34,021 nucleotides of DNA from Verrucomicrobiota bacterium. Its GTDB lineage: Bacteria; Verrucomicrobiota; Verrucomicrobiia; Limisphaerales; SIBE01. This document shows, in pieces, positions 16,723-25,005 of this stretch. How positions within the stretch are numbered: position 1 is the first letter of the stretch; each line of letters starts with the position of its first letter. Below the pieces are notes generated by a model. That model searched no databases, was not told the origin of the DNA, and was given only the letters and a program-made list of their open reading frames with translations. A program made the position numbers and the translations under genes. The stretch spans positions 1 through 34,021 of the forward strand of contig JACPRI010000279.1 of the NCBI GenBank assembly GCA_016190065.1, in the 5' to 3' direction.

Positions 16723-17811
16723 CTAACCCAGAATGCGCCGTCCTTCGTCGAGGAATATCCCCTTGAAGTTCATCTCCAGGGCCTGAGGGTTTGAGGCTTT
16801 GGCCAGCGCTTCTTTCTCGGTGACCTTGCGGTCTTTGACCAACTGGAACAGCGCCTGGTTGAAAGTCTGCATGCCGTCCTCAACCCCGGTTTCGATCGCA
16901 GCGGGCAGTTTATCCAGGCGATTTTCCTCAAGCAATTTGCGAACGGTGGGAGTGTTGATAAGGATTTCGAGGGCCGGCGTGACACTTCCGGTGACGGTGC
17001 TCACCATCCGCTGGCAGATGACGGCCTGCATCGTTCCGGAGAGCTGACGGCGAATTTGTTCGCGCTCGTCGGCCTTGAAGAAATCAAGGATGCGGCTGAT
17101 CGACTGGGAGGCGTTGGTGGTGTGGAGCGTCGAGAGAACCAGATGTCCGGTGTCCGCTGCGCTCATGGCGGCCGTAAAACTGATCGAGTCGCGCATTTCC
17201 CCGATCATGATGACATCGGGATCCTGGCGAACAATATGACGGAGGCCAGCGGCAAAGGACAGGGTGTCGAGGCCGACTTCCCGCTGTTCGATCACGGATT
17301 GGTTGTCTTCGAAGACATACTCGATGGGGTCCTCAAGCGTGATGATGTGCTTTTTGGAGTTCGCGTTGATGTGCTCGATCATCGCCGCCAGCGTCGTGGA
17401 CTTGCCGCAACCGGTGGAACCTGCCACCAGTACGATGCCTCGCGGAGATTCGGCGAGTCGTTTGACGATCGGGAGCAAGCCGAGATCCTCGAAGCCAGGC
17501 ACCCGAGTTTTGACATACCGCATTGACAAGCAAAACTCTCCCTTCTGCTGGAAGACATTCGTCCGAAAGCGGCCAATGCCCGGCGCGTAATAGGAAAAAT
17601 CAACCTCTCGATCTTCTTCCAGCCTTTGCTGGACATGCCGGGGGAGGATTTTGTGAACAATCTCGTTGACCCATTGCTCGTTGGGGACGGGAGCTTCAAT
17701 GGCGATGAGCTGGCGATTGATCCGGAAAATGACGGGGCCACCAATTTTGATATGCACGTCAGACGCGCCACCTTTGATGGCCGTGTCCAAAATGCGGTGG
17801 AATAACTCCAT
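16723..17811 (-). CDS. pilT: PilT-type twitching motility ATPase
   Basis: 362 residues from ATG 17811, preceded by a purine-rich GGAGCGGAGGG. The longer frame from 17946 overlaps the PilZ-like gene and was rejected. The N-terminal domain begins MELFHRILDTAIKGGASDVH, the usual PilT/PilB start. The ATPase core has Walker A (GSTGCGKSTT), an Asp box, Walker B (DPDVIMIGEMRD) and the His box (GHLVLSTLHT). PilT powers type IV pilus retraction at the inner-membrane base. The length fits the family (about 345-370). It lies 26 bp after the PilZ-like gene, so the two are probably cotranscribed. Confidence 0.93.
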   Translation of the reverse strand: MELFHRILDTAIKGGASDVHIKIGGPVIFRINRQLIAIEAPVPNEQWVNEIVHKILPRHVQQRLEEDREVDFSYYAPGIGRFRTNVFQQKGEFCLSMRYVKTRVPGFEDLGLLPIVKRLAESPRGIVLVAGSTGCGKSTTLAAMIEHINANSKKHIITLEDPIEYVFEDNQSVIEQREVGLDTLSFAAGLRHIVRQDPDVIMIGEMRDSISFTAAMSAADTGHLVLSTLHTTNASQSISRILDFFKADEREQIRRQLSGTMQAVICQRMVSTVTGSVTPALEILINTPTVRKLLEENRLDKLPAAIETGVEDGMQTFNQALFQLVKDRKVTEKEALAKASNPQALEMNFKGIFLDEGRRILG

Positions 17812-17837
17812 GCCCTCCGCTCCCTGCACTCCGCCGT

Positions 17838-18164
17838 TTATGCTGTCTGAGAAAACGCGAGTTCCGAAAGACGCTCCTGAGACTGAGGGGTAAGATCCAT
17901 AAAGACCATTGAAACCACGTAACCCGTATGTCGGCTGCCGATACAATCCACCACGATGCCGGTGCAGTGAACTTTCTTGGCCTCGCGGCGAGAGTGCAAG
18001 TCAACGGTCATTTCGGTCCACTTCGGGATTGGGGAGGTCGAACAGAATTCGATTCCGTTTTTTCGGAACCGTATGGCCTGGGCGGGCAGGCTGAGCTCGG
18101 TTTGATTGGAGTGGAGTTGAACGGGATGAAAGACACCGGAAGTATCGAGTTTACTCGTGCTCAT
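17838..18164 (-). CDS. Small PilZ-like protein upstream of pilT
   Basis: 108 residues from ATG 18164, starting MSTSKLDTSGVF. The middle has a beta-rich pattern (TEMTVDLHS, KVHCTGIVVDCIG, GYVVSMVFMDLTP) similar in outline to the PilZ barrel. The RxxxR and (D/N)xSxxG residues that bind cyclic di-GMP are not evident. If it is a PilZ protein it would be of the non-binding type seen in some pilus systems. Its position just before pilT supports a pilus-related role. It begins 49 bp after fabH. No Shine-Dalgarno is seen. The family call is tentative. Confidence 0.6.
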   Translation of the reverse strand: MSTSKLDTSGVFHPVQLHSNQTELSLPAQAIRFRKNGIEFCSTSPIPKWTEMTVDLHSRREAKKVHCTGIVVDCIGSRHTGYVVSMVFMDLTPQSQERLSELAFSQTA

Positions 18165-18213
18165 AGCAGGGCAATGCACTGTATCATATGTCCGGACATC
18201 GTCAATTGAAGAC

Positions 18214-19251
18214 CTACCATTCGATGACAGCCGCACCCCAGGTCAGGCCAGCGCCAAACACAATCAACAACACCAAATCCCCTTTCTGAATTCTGCCGCA
18301 TTGGACTGCTTCGTCCAACGCGATGGCCACGGAAGCCGCGGACGTATTGCCGTACTTGTCCAGATTGACGAAAATCTGCTCCGGCTCAGCTCCGATACGT
18401 TCCCCAACGGCATCAATGATCCGCCGGTTGGCCTGGTGGGGAATGACGCATTTGATGTGGCGGATATCGATCTCACAACGGCGAAGAGATTCCTTGGCCG
18501 CGGTGTACATCGCGTTGACCGCGTTCTTAAAAGTTTCCTTTCCGTCCATCCGCAAATAGTGCATCCGGGCCGCGACAGACTCCGACGTGGCGGGGCATCG
18601 GCTGCCTCCGCCAGGCATGGACAAGAGATGGGCCTTCGTGCCGTCAGCGCCCATACACGCGGTCAGCAAACCATGACTGCCCGGCCGATTTTGGAGAATC
18701 GCCGCTCCCGCTCCGTCACCAAAAAGCACGCACGTATTCCGGTCCGACCAATCGATGATTGCGGACAACTTCTCGGCCCCGATCACCAGCACGGTGTCAT
18801 AGGTCCGCGACATGATGAACTGTTGTCCGATTTCCAGCCCGTAAATGAATCCCGAACACGCGGCCTCGATATCAAACGCCGCCGCACGGTGGGCGCCAAT
18901 CTTCTGTTGGACCAGACACGCTGTGGAAGGAAAGAGCATGTCCGGTGTGATCGTCGCAACGACGATCATGTCGACCTGCTCCGCCTGGAGCCTGGCCTTG
19001 GTCAGCGCCCGACTGGCCGCTTTGGCCGCGATATCTGACGTAAACTCGTCATCCGCGGCAATCCGGCGCTCGCGGATTCCGGTGCGGGAAGTGATCCACT
19101 CGTCGGTCGTCTCCACCATTTTCTCCAGATCCGCGTTCCGCAGGATTCGTTCTGGGACGTAGGAACCGACGGAAACGATCGAGCAGGTGCGGCCCTTGAA
19201 ATCGTGCTGCGCGCGAGGGTTTTTAAATTTTTTAGACGAGGCAGGATTCAT
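18214..19251 (-). CDS. fabH: 3-oxoacyl-[acyl-carrier-protein] synthase III
   Basis: 345 residues; starts the fatty-acid chain by condensing an acyl-CoA with malonyl-ACP. The catalytic triad is present: C132 in IEAACSGFIYG, H272 in IPHQANRRIIDA and N302 in YGNTSAAS. TGIRERRIA and TTDEWITSRTG are family blocks. I chose ATG 19251 because it overlaps the plsX stop in an ATGA arrangement, which suggests coupled translation. Residues 1-20 are a short basic extension not found in the E. coli enzyme. The plsX-fabH order is the conserved arrangement in many bacteria. Confidence 0.96.
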   Translation of the reverse strand: MNPASSKKFKNPRAQHDFKGRTCSIVSVGSYVPERILRNADLEKMVETTDEWITSRTGIRERRIAADDEFTSDIAAKAASRALTKARLQAEQVDMIVVATITPDMLFPSTACLVQQKIGAHRAAAFDIEAACSGFIYGLEIGQQFIMSRTYDTVLVIGAEKLSAIIDWSDRNTCVLFGDGAGAAILQNRPGSHGLLTACMGADGTKAHLLSMPGGGSRCPATSESVAARMHYLRMDGKETFKNAVNAMYTAAKESLRRCEIDIRHIKCVIPHQANRRIIDAVGERIGAEPEQIFVNLDKYGNTSAASVAIALDEAVQCGRIQKGDLVLLIVFGAGLTWGAAVIEW

Positions 19252-20294
19252 GCGGGAGTCGGAATCGTCTCGGTCTGTTTGCCCGCCGCCAAACGTGCGT
19301 TGGCGCGCTGGATCTCTTGGCAAATGATTTGATTGATCTGATTTTGAATCGCCTGCGTGCTCAGACGGATTGCATTCATGATGGCGCGCTCCCGCGCCGA
19401 TCCATGCGCCTTCATGACATTGCCGTTCAGACCGAGTAATGGGGCGCCGCCGTGCGCGTCAGGATCCATACGGCGCTTGATGGTGCGGAGGGCGTTCTTG
19501 GCGAGGAGCGCGCCTAACATGCGCTTCGGGTTCTTTTTCAGCTCTTTCTGGAGCCACCCCATCAGCCCTTTGGCGAAACTCTCGATGGTCTTCAGAACGA
19601 TGTTGCCCACAAAACCATCGCAAATCACAACGTCCACCCGATTGTGAAACAAGTCATGCCCTTCGACATTGCCGATGAAATGAATGTCAATTTGTTTGCA
19701 GAGCTTGAAGGTTTCGAGCGTCAGCTCGTTGCCTTTATTGTCCTCAGTGCCGTTGCTGAGAATGCCCACGCGTGGCTGTCTGTAGCCGAGGATTTCACGA
19801 GAATACACCGACCCCATGACGGCATAATGCACCAGATGCATCGGGCGACACTCCACGTTCGCGCCGGAGTCCAGCAGCACAAACTCGTTTTCGGCGGACG
19901 GGATGACGGTGGCAATCCCAACTCGCTCCACACCTTCCAATTTGCGCAGGCGAATCGTGGCCGCTGCGACCAGGCCTCCCGTGTTGCCGGGTGAAATCAA
20001 GGCATCCGCTTTTCCTTCCTTGACCAGATCGACCGCGCGCAAGATCGAACAATCCTTTTTCTTGCGCAAGCCATCCACCGGTTTGTCTTCCATCGTGAGC
20101 ACTTCGGACGCGTGGACCACTCGGATGCGCGGATCCTGAAGGTTTGCCCTGGACAGGTAGGATTTGATGCACTCCTGATCGCCGACCAGGTAAGCCTCGG
20201 TCAACCCCAGGTCAGCCTGGAGCGCGTTCTTGACGCCGTCGATGACAACCCCATGCCCATGGTCCCCCCCCATGACATCCACTGCGATTCGCAT
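19248..20294 (-). CDS. plsX: Phosphate acyltransferase PlsX
   Basis: 348 residues, the normal family length. The N-terminus MRIAVDVMGGDHG is diagnostic, followed by KDCSILRAVDLVKEGKADAL, SPGNTGGL, LDSGANVECRP and ICDGFVGNIVLKTIE. The enzyme makes acyl-phosphate from acyl-ACP for membrane phospholipid synthesis and works at the inner face of the membrane. The gene follows rpmF, as in many genomes. The ATG is preceded by the base of a strong hairpin and a T-rich stretch, leaving no Shine-Dalgarno sequence. Confidence 0.97.
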   Translation of the reverse strand: MRIAVDVMGGDHGHGVVIDGVKNALQADLGLTEAYLVGDQECIKSYLSRANLQDPRIRVVHASEVLTMEDKPVDGLRKKKDCSILRAVDLVKEGKADALISPGNTGGLVAAATIRLRKLEGVERVGIATVIPSAENEFVLLDSGANVECRPMHLVHYAVMGSVYSREILGYRQPRVGILSNGTEDNKGNELTLETFKLCKQIDIHFIGNVEGHDLFHNRVDVVICDGFVGNIVLKTIESFAKGLMGWLQKELKKNPKRMLGALLAKNALRTIKRRMDPDAHGGAPLLGLNGNVMKAHGSARERAIMNAIRLSTQAIQNQINQIICQEIQRANARLAAGKQTETIPTPA

Positions 20295-20301
20295 AAAGCA
20301 A

Positions 20302-20337
20302 AAGAGCGCAGAGGGGAAGCCGATTCTCTGCGCTCTT
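20302..20337 (-). terminator. Hairpin between rpmF and plsX (terminator or attenuator)
   Basis: A perfect 12-bp stem (aagagcgcagag paired with ctctgcgctctt, loop of 12 bases) is followed on the minus strand by ttttgcttt and then the plsX ATG. It has the form of an intrinsic terminator with a weak, interrupted T-tract. It could end rpmF transcripts or reduce read-through into plsX-fabH. Confidence 0.65.
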
Positions 20338-20345
20338 GCAACCGA

Positions 20346-20534
20346 TCAACCGATGGCCTCAACCGTGATCACCTGGCGGCCTTTGTAGTAACCGCACGAA
20401 GGGCACACCCGGTGTGGCACGTAAGGAGCCGAACACTGAGGGCAGGTGCTGAGTTGGGGCAGTTTCAGGACGCTATTGTAGGCCCGTCGCATTCGTTGGC
20501 GACTTCTCGATGGTTTACGCTTTGGTACACCCAT
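20346..20534 (-). CDS. rpmF: Ribosomal protein bL32
   Basis: 62 residues beginning MGVPKRKPSRSRQRMRRA, the typical basic start of L32. A four-cysteine zinc site is present (CPQCSAPYVPHRVCPSCGYY), so this is the zinc-binding form. It follows the DUF177 gene by 9 bases, the standard pairing, and is followed by a hairpin and plsX. It is a structural protein of the large ribosomal subunit. Confidence 0.97.
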   Translation of the reverse strand: MGVPKRKPSRSRQRMRRAYNSVLKLPQLSTCPQCSAPYVPHRVCPSCGYYKGRQVITVEAIG

Positions 20535-20543
20535 AATTCAATT

Positions 20544-21029
20544 TCAAAACTTGAGTTTGTTCAATTCATCCCATGCAGACGGGACGGACCCACTTGCGCC
20601 GGTTTCGCTCGCATTGGGGTAGGGTTGTGCTGCAAACGGCAACCCGCTACACTCAGACTTACACAACGGATGTTGTGGAAACGCGAGCAAAATATCTTCC
20701 CGGATCACAGGCGTCAAGTCCACGCAGTCATTCTCGACGGCCACTCGGTCCTCCCCCTCCAGAGTCAAGTTGCAGCTCCAATCCGCCAGTTCGACAACTC
20801 TTTGGAACGGTCTCAGACACCGGGCGCATTGACAATCCAGGACAAACCGAAGTACCCCGCGGACCAGCACGCTCCCTTTCAGTTTTTCCACCCAAAAGTC
20901 GTACCGCAGCGGCTGAAGCATCTGAACCAGTTCATCCACGTTCGTGACCTCCAGTTCGCTTGCCTGCGATTCGCCCCGCAAATGGAGGACCTTGTGTTCC
21001 AAGTGCCGAAGGTTAATGGTCAGCGGCAT
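20544..21029 (-). CDS. DUF177 / YceD family protein
   Basis: 161 residues. The central Cys-rich block DCQCARCLRPFQRVVEL and the following acidic region with DLTPVIREDILLAFP and HPLC are typical of DUF177. The family is almost always encoded just before rpmF and has been linked to 23S rRNA or ribosome assembly. The C-terminus ends SAWDELNKLKF, also family-like. It starts 11 bases after the coaD stop and probably shares its transcript. Confidence 0.92.
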   Translation of the reverse strand: MPLTINLRHLEHKVLHLRGESQASELEVTNVDELVQMLQPLRYDFWVEKLKGSVLVRGVLRFVLDCQCARCLRPFQRVVELADWSCNLTLEGEDRVAVENDCVDLTPVIREDILLAFPQHPLCKSECSGLPFAAQPYPNASETGASGSVPSAWDELNKLKF

Positions 21030-21040
21030 AAGACCAGGAA

Positions 21041-21532
21041 TTAACGGCGTTTTACTTTAGCAAACTTCGCGCTCAATGCCACCCTTACCTGCGCGGGGAC
21101 AAACGACGACACGTCCCCGCCCAGACGCACGATTTCCTTCACCAGACGCGAACTGATGAACGTATAAGTGTCTTTGGGCATCATGAAAATCGTCTCGACT
21201 CGCTCGTTTAGCTTCCGGTTCATGAGCGCTAGTTGAAATTCAAACTCGAAATCGGACACCGCGCGTAATCCTCGGATGATTGCATCACCCCCACGACCTT
21301 GAACATAATCCACGAGCAGGCCCTGGAACGAGTCCGCTTCTACGTTGGGCCACCCATTGACCGACCGGGCGACTAGCCTTTTCCTTTCCGCGAGTGTGAA
21401 CAGGGACTTTTTGCTTTCGTTCTCGGCCACCGCGACGATGACACGATCAAACAGCTTGGCCGCTCGTTGAATCACGTCGAGATGGCCATTGGTGATCGGA
21501 TCGAAACTGCCGGGATAGATCGCCGTGCGCAT
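21041..21532 (-). CDS. coaD: Phosphopantetheine adenylyltransferase
   Basis: 163 residues from the ATG at 21532, where MRTAIYPGSFDPITNGHLDV matches the family start; the upstream ATG at 21550 adds six unsupported residues. The (T/H)xGH nucleotidyltransferase motif is TNGH. Further blocks are GLLVDYVQGRGGDAIIRGLR, FEFQLALMN and FISSRLVKEI. The enzyme makes dephospho-CoA, the penultimate step of coenzyme A synthesis, in the cytosol. It heads the DUF177-rpmF-plsX-fabH cluster, linking CoA supply to lipid synthesis. Confidence 0.96.
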   Translation of the reverse strand: MRTAIYPGSFDPITNGHLDVIQRAAKLFDRVIVAVAENESKKSLFTLAERKRLVARSVNGWPNVEADSFQGLLVDYVQGRGGDAIIRGLRAVSDFEFEFQLALMNRKLNERVETIFMMPKDTYTFISSRLVKEIVRLGGDVSSFVPAQVRVALSAKFAKVKRR

Positions 21533-21650
21533 GGCCGGAATCGTAAACAAGACTGAAGCAGAATCCCACTTCGAACTCGCGGCTTAGCGCCTTTATGCAG
21601 CCTGATTCACACGAGGCTCGGTCGAACCTGCCGAATTCGAACGTTAATCT

Positions 21651-24005
21651 TTAACTGCTTTTCGAGCCGGCGAGCGCCGTCACCGGCTCTTGTTTCCACG
21701 GAACTTCGTAAATCTTGACCGGCTCTCGGATGCCCTTGACTTGAACCGGTGGGCGTTCCAGGCAGGTCGCAGCCAAGGAAGGGTCCGCTTGCTGTAGGCC
21801 TGCAAAAGTCGCTTCGCTGATAATGATCCCTCCGCGCCCGGCAATTTTCTCAAGCCGGCTGGCCACGTTCACTTCCCGGCCGAAGACCGTGTAGTTCACG
21901 ATGTGGGCGTCGGATCCCATCAACCCGACGGTCATCTTGCCCGAATTGATCCCGCACCCGACCGACAGAAGCGGGAGCATCGGCAACAGCGGCAGACCGG
22001 TCGTGACCCGTTTGGCGTTTTCTTCCTCCCGGCGCTTGTTTTCCGCAAACCGTTGCTTGTTGACCGAGTACATCGTCCTTTGGGCCTCGATCGCCGCCCG
22101 GACACAACAAAGCGCGTGCTGATCATTCACTGCGGGCGCTCCCCAAAACGCCATAACGCAGTCACCGATATATTTGTCCAAAGTGCCGTGATGCTTCTTC
22201 ACCGTGTCAGCAATCACACTCAAGTAGAGACTCACCGTCGTGAGGGCCTCGCGGGCTTGCTCGTCGAAATGGTCCTCGGCCTCTTTTCCCGTGAGTCGGC
22301 GCTGTCTCGCGGATTCTTCGGCGTTGGCCTGGCTGATATCGGTGAATTCGGTAAAGCCGCGGACATCCGCGAAGAGAACCGTCAAGCGCCTGCGCGCGCC
22401 GCCTAACGACAATCGTTCGGCGCCCAAAAGCTCGCTCACCACGTCCGGCGAAACAATCTTCTCGAACACCGCTTTGACCCGGTCGCGCTCCCGCTCCTCG
22501 AAGACCACGCGGTACGTAATCAATGCGAAATGCGGCAGCAATAACCCTCCAACAACCGGCATAAAAAGCGGCAACCAATAACGGCTCTGCACATACACTG
22601 CCACCGCCAAGGCGCTGTAGGCCAAGGAAACGAGGAGTACGGACGTCGTGGCCAGGTACACCCTCAATGTCCAACTCAACACACCGGAAACCAATCCGAA
22701 CAGCCCGATGAGGAGCAGCTCTGTTCCCAGGGAAGCCCGATTGATGAAGTGGCCCATGATCACCGAGTTGGCCACGTTCCAGTGCTTGGAGACAAGCACG
22801 GTTTCGTTCTCCAACGGCGTCGCGCCGTGGTCGGAGACATTTCCTCCGGTGCCGATCGAGCCGATCACAACGAGTTTGCCTCGGAACTTCGGTTCGAAAT
22901 CCGCCTGCCCTTCCTCGCGAGCCTCGCTTTGGCGGATGAGCCGGACGATGCTTTCGGACTCGAGACGATTCGTGTCGCTTAGCTTGATCGCCCAGTCCAC
23001 ATAGAAAAAGCCGTCCCGGTCCACGGGAATAATCCGCTCCTGACCCTTCCCACGTAGGATAATCCGGTCGCGCTCAATCACCGGATGATTCAAGTTCAGG
23101 CCAAGGTGGTGTGCCGCCAGAATGATCCCCAGTTGCCAGACCTTCGTGTCAGTGTAGGGCTTCGTTCCCGGCGAAGAAGTCGTTGCGCTTGCAGTCGAGC
23201 TTTCGCCCGATCCGTCGCGATTGACGATCAGTTCTCCGTCAGCGTCGAACTTCAAAGCGCCGTCCCGCGTCAACGGCACGTAATCCGGCGGTTGGGAATC
23301 TGAGCGGTTGAAAACAAACCGATCAGGTTGCATCTGGACACGACCAAGATCCCAATTGAGCGCCCGCGCCATGCGGACGATGGCGGGATGCCAAGTGCGC
23401 CGCTCCACAAATGCCCTCGCCTTGCGCAAAATGCCGTCCGAATCAACCTTCGTGTAAACGTTGCCGACCGCGAAGGCGTTCGTCTCGAATAAGGGGGCGG
23501 GAAAAATCGGGCGCTTGGCATCGGCCGCCAGGACAACGTTGCTGGCCTTGCGCAGTTGGTCGGCAAGATATTGATCGGAAGGAACGCGCCGCCGGCCCGG
23601 CCCCTCGACAATTGTGTCGGGGTCGGTTTGATCGAAAAAGATATCGAGACCTGCCAAACTGGCGCCCTGAGCCGCGAGTTCATTGACCGCTCTGCCGAAG
23701 AAGTAACGAGGCCAGGGGAATTTGACCCGGTAGCCGTAGGAACCGTCGTTCAGCGCCGTCAGGTCACGGTCGTCGATGAAAACGGCTCCCAGGAGATTGG
23801 ACGCGTAGGGCCGTGGAAAGCGCAAGGCCCACCTCACGCGCGCGTCATACGTCATCCACTCGAGTCTCTGAAAAAAATCAAACCGAGGAGCTTCCTGAGC
23901 ATCCTCTTTCTGGAGCCAGGCCGGGAGCGCGTGGACCAGGCAGACCAAAAGCAGGACACACAGCGTTATTGTGACCGGCGCCTGTTTGACCGACCGAAGG
24001 TGCAT
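21651..24005 (-). CDS. CHASE2-domain adenylate/guanylate cyclase
   Basis: 784 residues. An N-terminal membrane segment (TITLCVLLLVCLVHALPAWL) precedes a large periplasmic CHASE2 sensor (GLDIFFDQTDP; FRGKLVVIGSIGTGG at its end). Several further membrane helices follow (about residues 420-510). The C-terminal class III cyclase domain has D547 (FADVRGF), D615 (YIGDCVMAFWG), N713 and R717 (VNVASRLEK). An insertion of about 25 residues separates the two metal aspartates compared with the other cyclases here. The protein would turn an extracytoplasmic signal into a cyclic nucleotide. It lies downstream of the FecR-domain gene, beyond a terminator. 118 bp without a gene separate its stop from coaD. 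Confidence 0.93.
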   Translation of the reverse strand: MHLRSVKQAPVTITLCVLLLVCLVHALPAWLQKEDAQEAPRFDFFQRLEWMTYDARVRWALRFPRPYASNLLGAVFIDDRDLTALNDGSYGYRVKFPWPRYFFGRAVNELAAQGASLAGLDIFFDQTDPDTIVEGPGRRRVPSDQYLADQLRKASNVVLAADAKRPIFPAPLFETNAFAVGNVYTKVDSDGILRKARAFVERRTWHPAIVRMARALNWDLGRVQMQPDRFVFNRSDSQPPDYVPLTRDGALKFDADGELIVNRDGSGESSTASATTSSPGTKPYTDTKVWQLGIILAAHHLGLNLNHPVIERDRIILRGKGQERIIPVDRDGFFYVDWAIKLSDTNRLESESIVRLIRQSEAREEGQADFEPKFRGKLVVIGSIGTGGNVSDHGATPLENETVLVSKHWNVANSVIMGHFINRASLGTELLLIGLFGLVSGVLSWTLRVYLATTSVLLVSLAYSALAVAVYVQSRYWLPLFMPVVGGLLLPHFALITYRVVFEERERDRVKAVFEKIVSPDVVSELLGAERLSLGGARRRLTVLFADVRGFTEFTDISQANAEESARQRRLTGKEAEDHFDEQAREALTTVSLYLSVIADTVKKHHGTLDKYIGDCVMAFWGAPAVNDQHALCCVRAAIEAQRTMYSVNKQRFAENKRREEENAKRVTTGLPLLPMLPLLSVGCGINSGKMTVGLMGSDAHIVNYTVFGREVNVASRLEKIAGRGGIIISEATFAGLQQADPSLAATCLERPPVQVKGIREPVKIYEVPWKQEPVTALAGSKSS

Positions 24006-24054
24006 TCTCTAGATTCGGCTCAAGTCGCTTCCAGTTGCGACCGCGGCAACCAAA

Positions 24055-24090
24055 ACAAAAAACCCAGAGCAACGCAACGTCGCTCTGGGT
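24055..24090 (-). terminator. Intrinsic terminator after the FecR-domain gene
   Basis: On the minus strand, acccagagc pairs with gctctgggt (9 bp) across an 11-base loop, followed by six Ts and a further T-rich run. It sits 30 bp after the FecR-domain gene and before the CHASE2 cyclase start. Confidence 0.85.
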
Positions 24091-24119
24091 GAACGAAAAA
24101 TGAACTACAGCTTTGAATC

Positions 24120-24842
24120 TTAGCCGCCACCGGCGGGTCTGCCTGTACCAGGCGAAACAAATTCTACTGGCGGTGGGGCTGTTGGAGCGGCAGGAGGCGT
24201 GACAACATCAAAGACGTCAGGAATTGACGGAGGCACTTCTGTTGGCTGAGTTGGTCTGACGGTGGGTTGGGCAGTTGGCTGTGCCGGAGGAACGAAAGTC
24301 TGGCCAGCATTCACTGTCACAGTAGGTTGGCCAACCCTGTAGGCCACGACGACAGAACCCTTAATCACGTGAACGGTTCCGTCGGCGCTGATCTGATATT
24401 CCGTTCCTTTGATTGCGCAAACTGTAAACGGGGTCTTGACCTCGTACTTTGAAGCCGCCGCGAGTGTTTTCACATTGCCTTGAATCGTGCCCGTCTTAAG
24501 GTCCAGGAAAGTCTCGATGACAACATCGACGCCCGTTCTGTCGATATTGAGTGTATCAAGGCCGAGTGTCGTATCCGCCAAGAGCCGGACCGTTGGACCA
24601 TTTTCGCCGAGGAAAAGGTCAACACCTGAATTCACGCCGGTCTTGACACTCGAGGTTGGTCCGAGAACCTTCCCCACGGCCAACGTTTTCCATTCGCCAC
24701 CTTGAACCGAGTACTCGGCAGTCCCGCGCACCGCACGGACAACGGCTCTCCCCACAGCAGCTTCAGTAGAGGTCGCCAGAAGGTTCGATACTGCGACCAC
24801 ACCGCAGGCAATCCATCTCGAGAGGCTTCCTATTGATTTCAT
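24120..24842 (-). CDS. Secreted FecR-domain protein with proline/threonine-rich tail
   Basis: 240 residues from ATG 24842, which has a good ribosome site (AGGAG, 8-base spacer). A signal peptide (WIACGVVAVSNLLATSTEA) is followed by a FecR-like beta domain at about 30-170. Its blocks include GEWKTLAVGKVL, TGVNSGVDLFLGENG, LDLKTGTIQGNV and FTVCAIKGTEYQISADG. The tail from about 185 is rich in Pro and Thr with PTAQPTVRPTQPTEVPP, and ends in glycines. FecR domains of this kind occur in periplasmic or surface proteins, often near CHASE2 cyclases as here. It has its own promoter and terminator. Confidence 0.88.
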   Translation of the reverse strand: MKSIGSLSRWIACGVVAVSNLLATSTEAAVGRAVVRAVRGTAEYSVQGGEWKTLAVGKVLGPTSSVKTGVNSGVDLFLGENGPTVRLLADTTLGLDTLNIDRTGVDVVIETFLDLKTGTIQGNVKTLAAASKYEVKTPFTVCAIKGTEYQISADGTVHVIKGSVVVAYRVGQPTVTVNAGQTFVPPAQPTAQPTVRPTQPTEVPPSIPDVFDVVTPPAAPTAPPPVEFVSPGTGRPAGGG

Positions 24843-24882
24843 ACAATTTGCTCCTGTTAAAATCGTTAGTCGAACGGGGCAC

Positions 24883-24910
24883 AGTCTAGGATTTCGCAAT
24901 CAAATGTCAA
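24883..24910 (-). promoter_or_regulatory. Candidate sigma-70-type promoter of the FecR-domain gene
   Basis: On the minus strand TTGACA (24905-24910) is separated by 16 bases from TAGACT (24883-24888), about 40 bases before the ATG, with an AGGAG ribosome site between. The -35 box is perfect and the -10 box matches at four of six positions. Confidence 0.5.
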
Positions 24911-25005
24911 ACGGATAATCAGTTGAATCGTTGAATCTTAACCTTTTTGCGACGAGCGCAACGCGGTTTGTTCTGCCATCAGTCAAGAAACACGCGGATC
25001 GTTTT

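Noticed and set aside
17812-17946. Longer PilT start
   Set aside because: It overlaps the PilZ-like gene, and the family start MELFHRIL has a purine-rich ribosome site before it.
18157-19038. Open frame of 293 codons on the plus strand
   Set aside because: It is antisense to fabH, whose catalytic residues are all in place.
20112-21044. Open frame of 310 codons on the plus strand
   Set aside because: It lies across plsX, rpmF and DUF177 in antisense; those three are certain.
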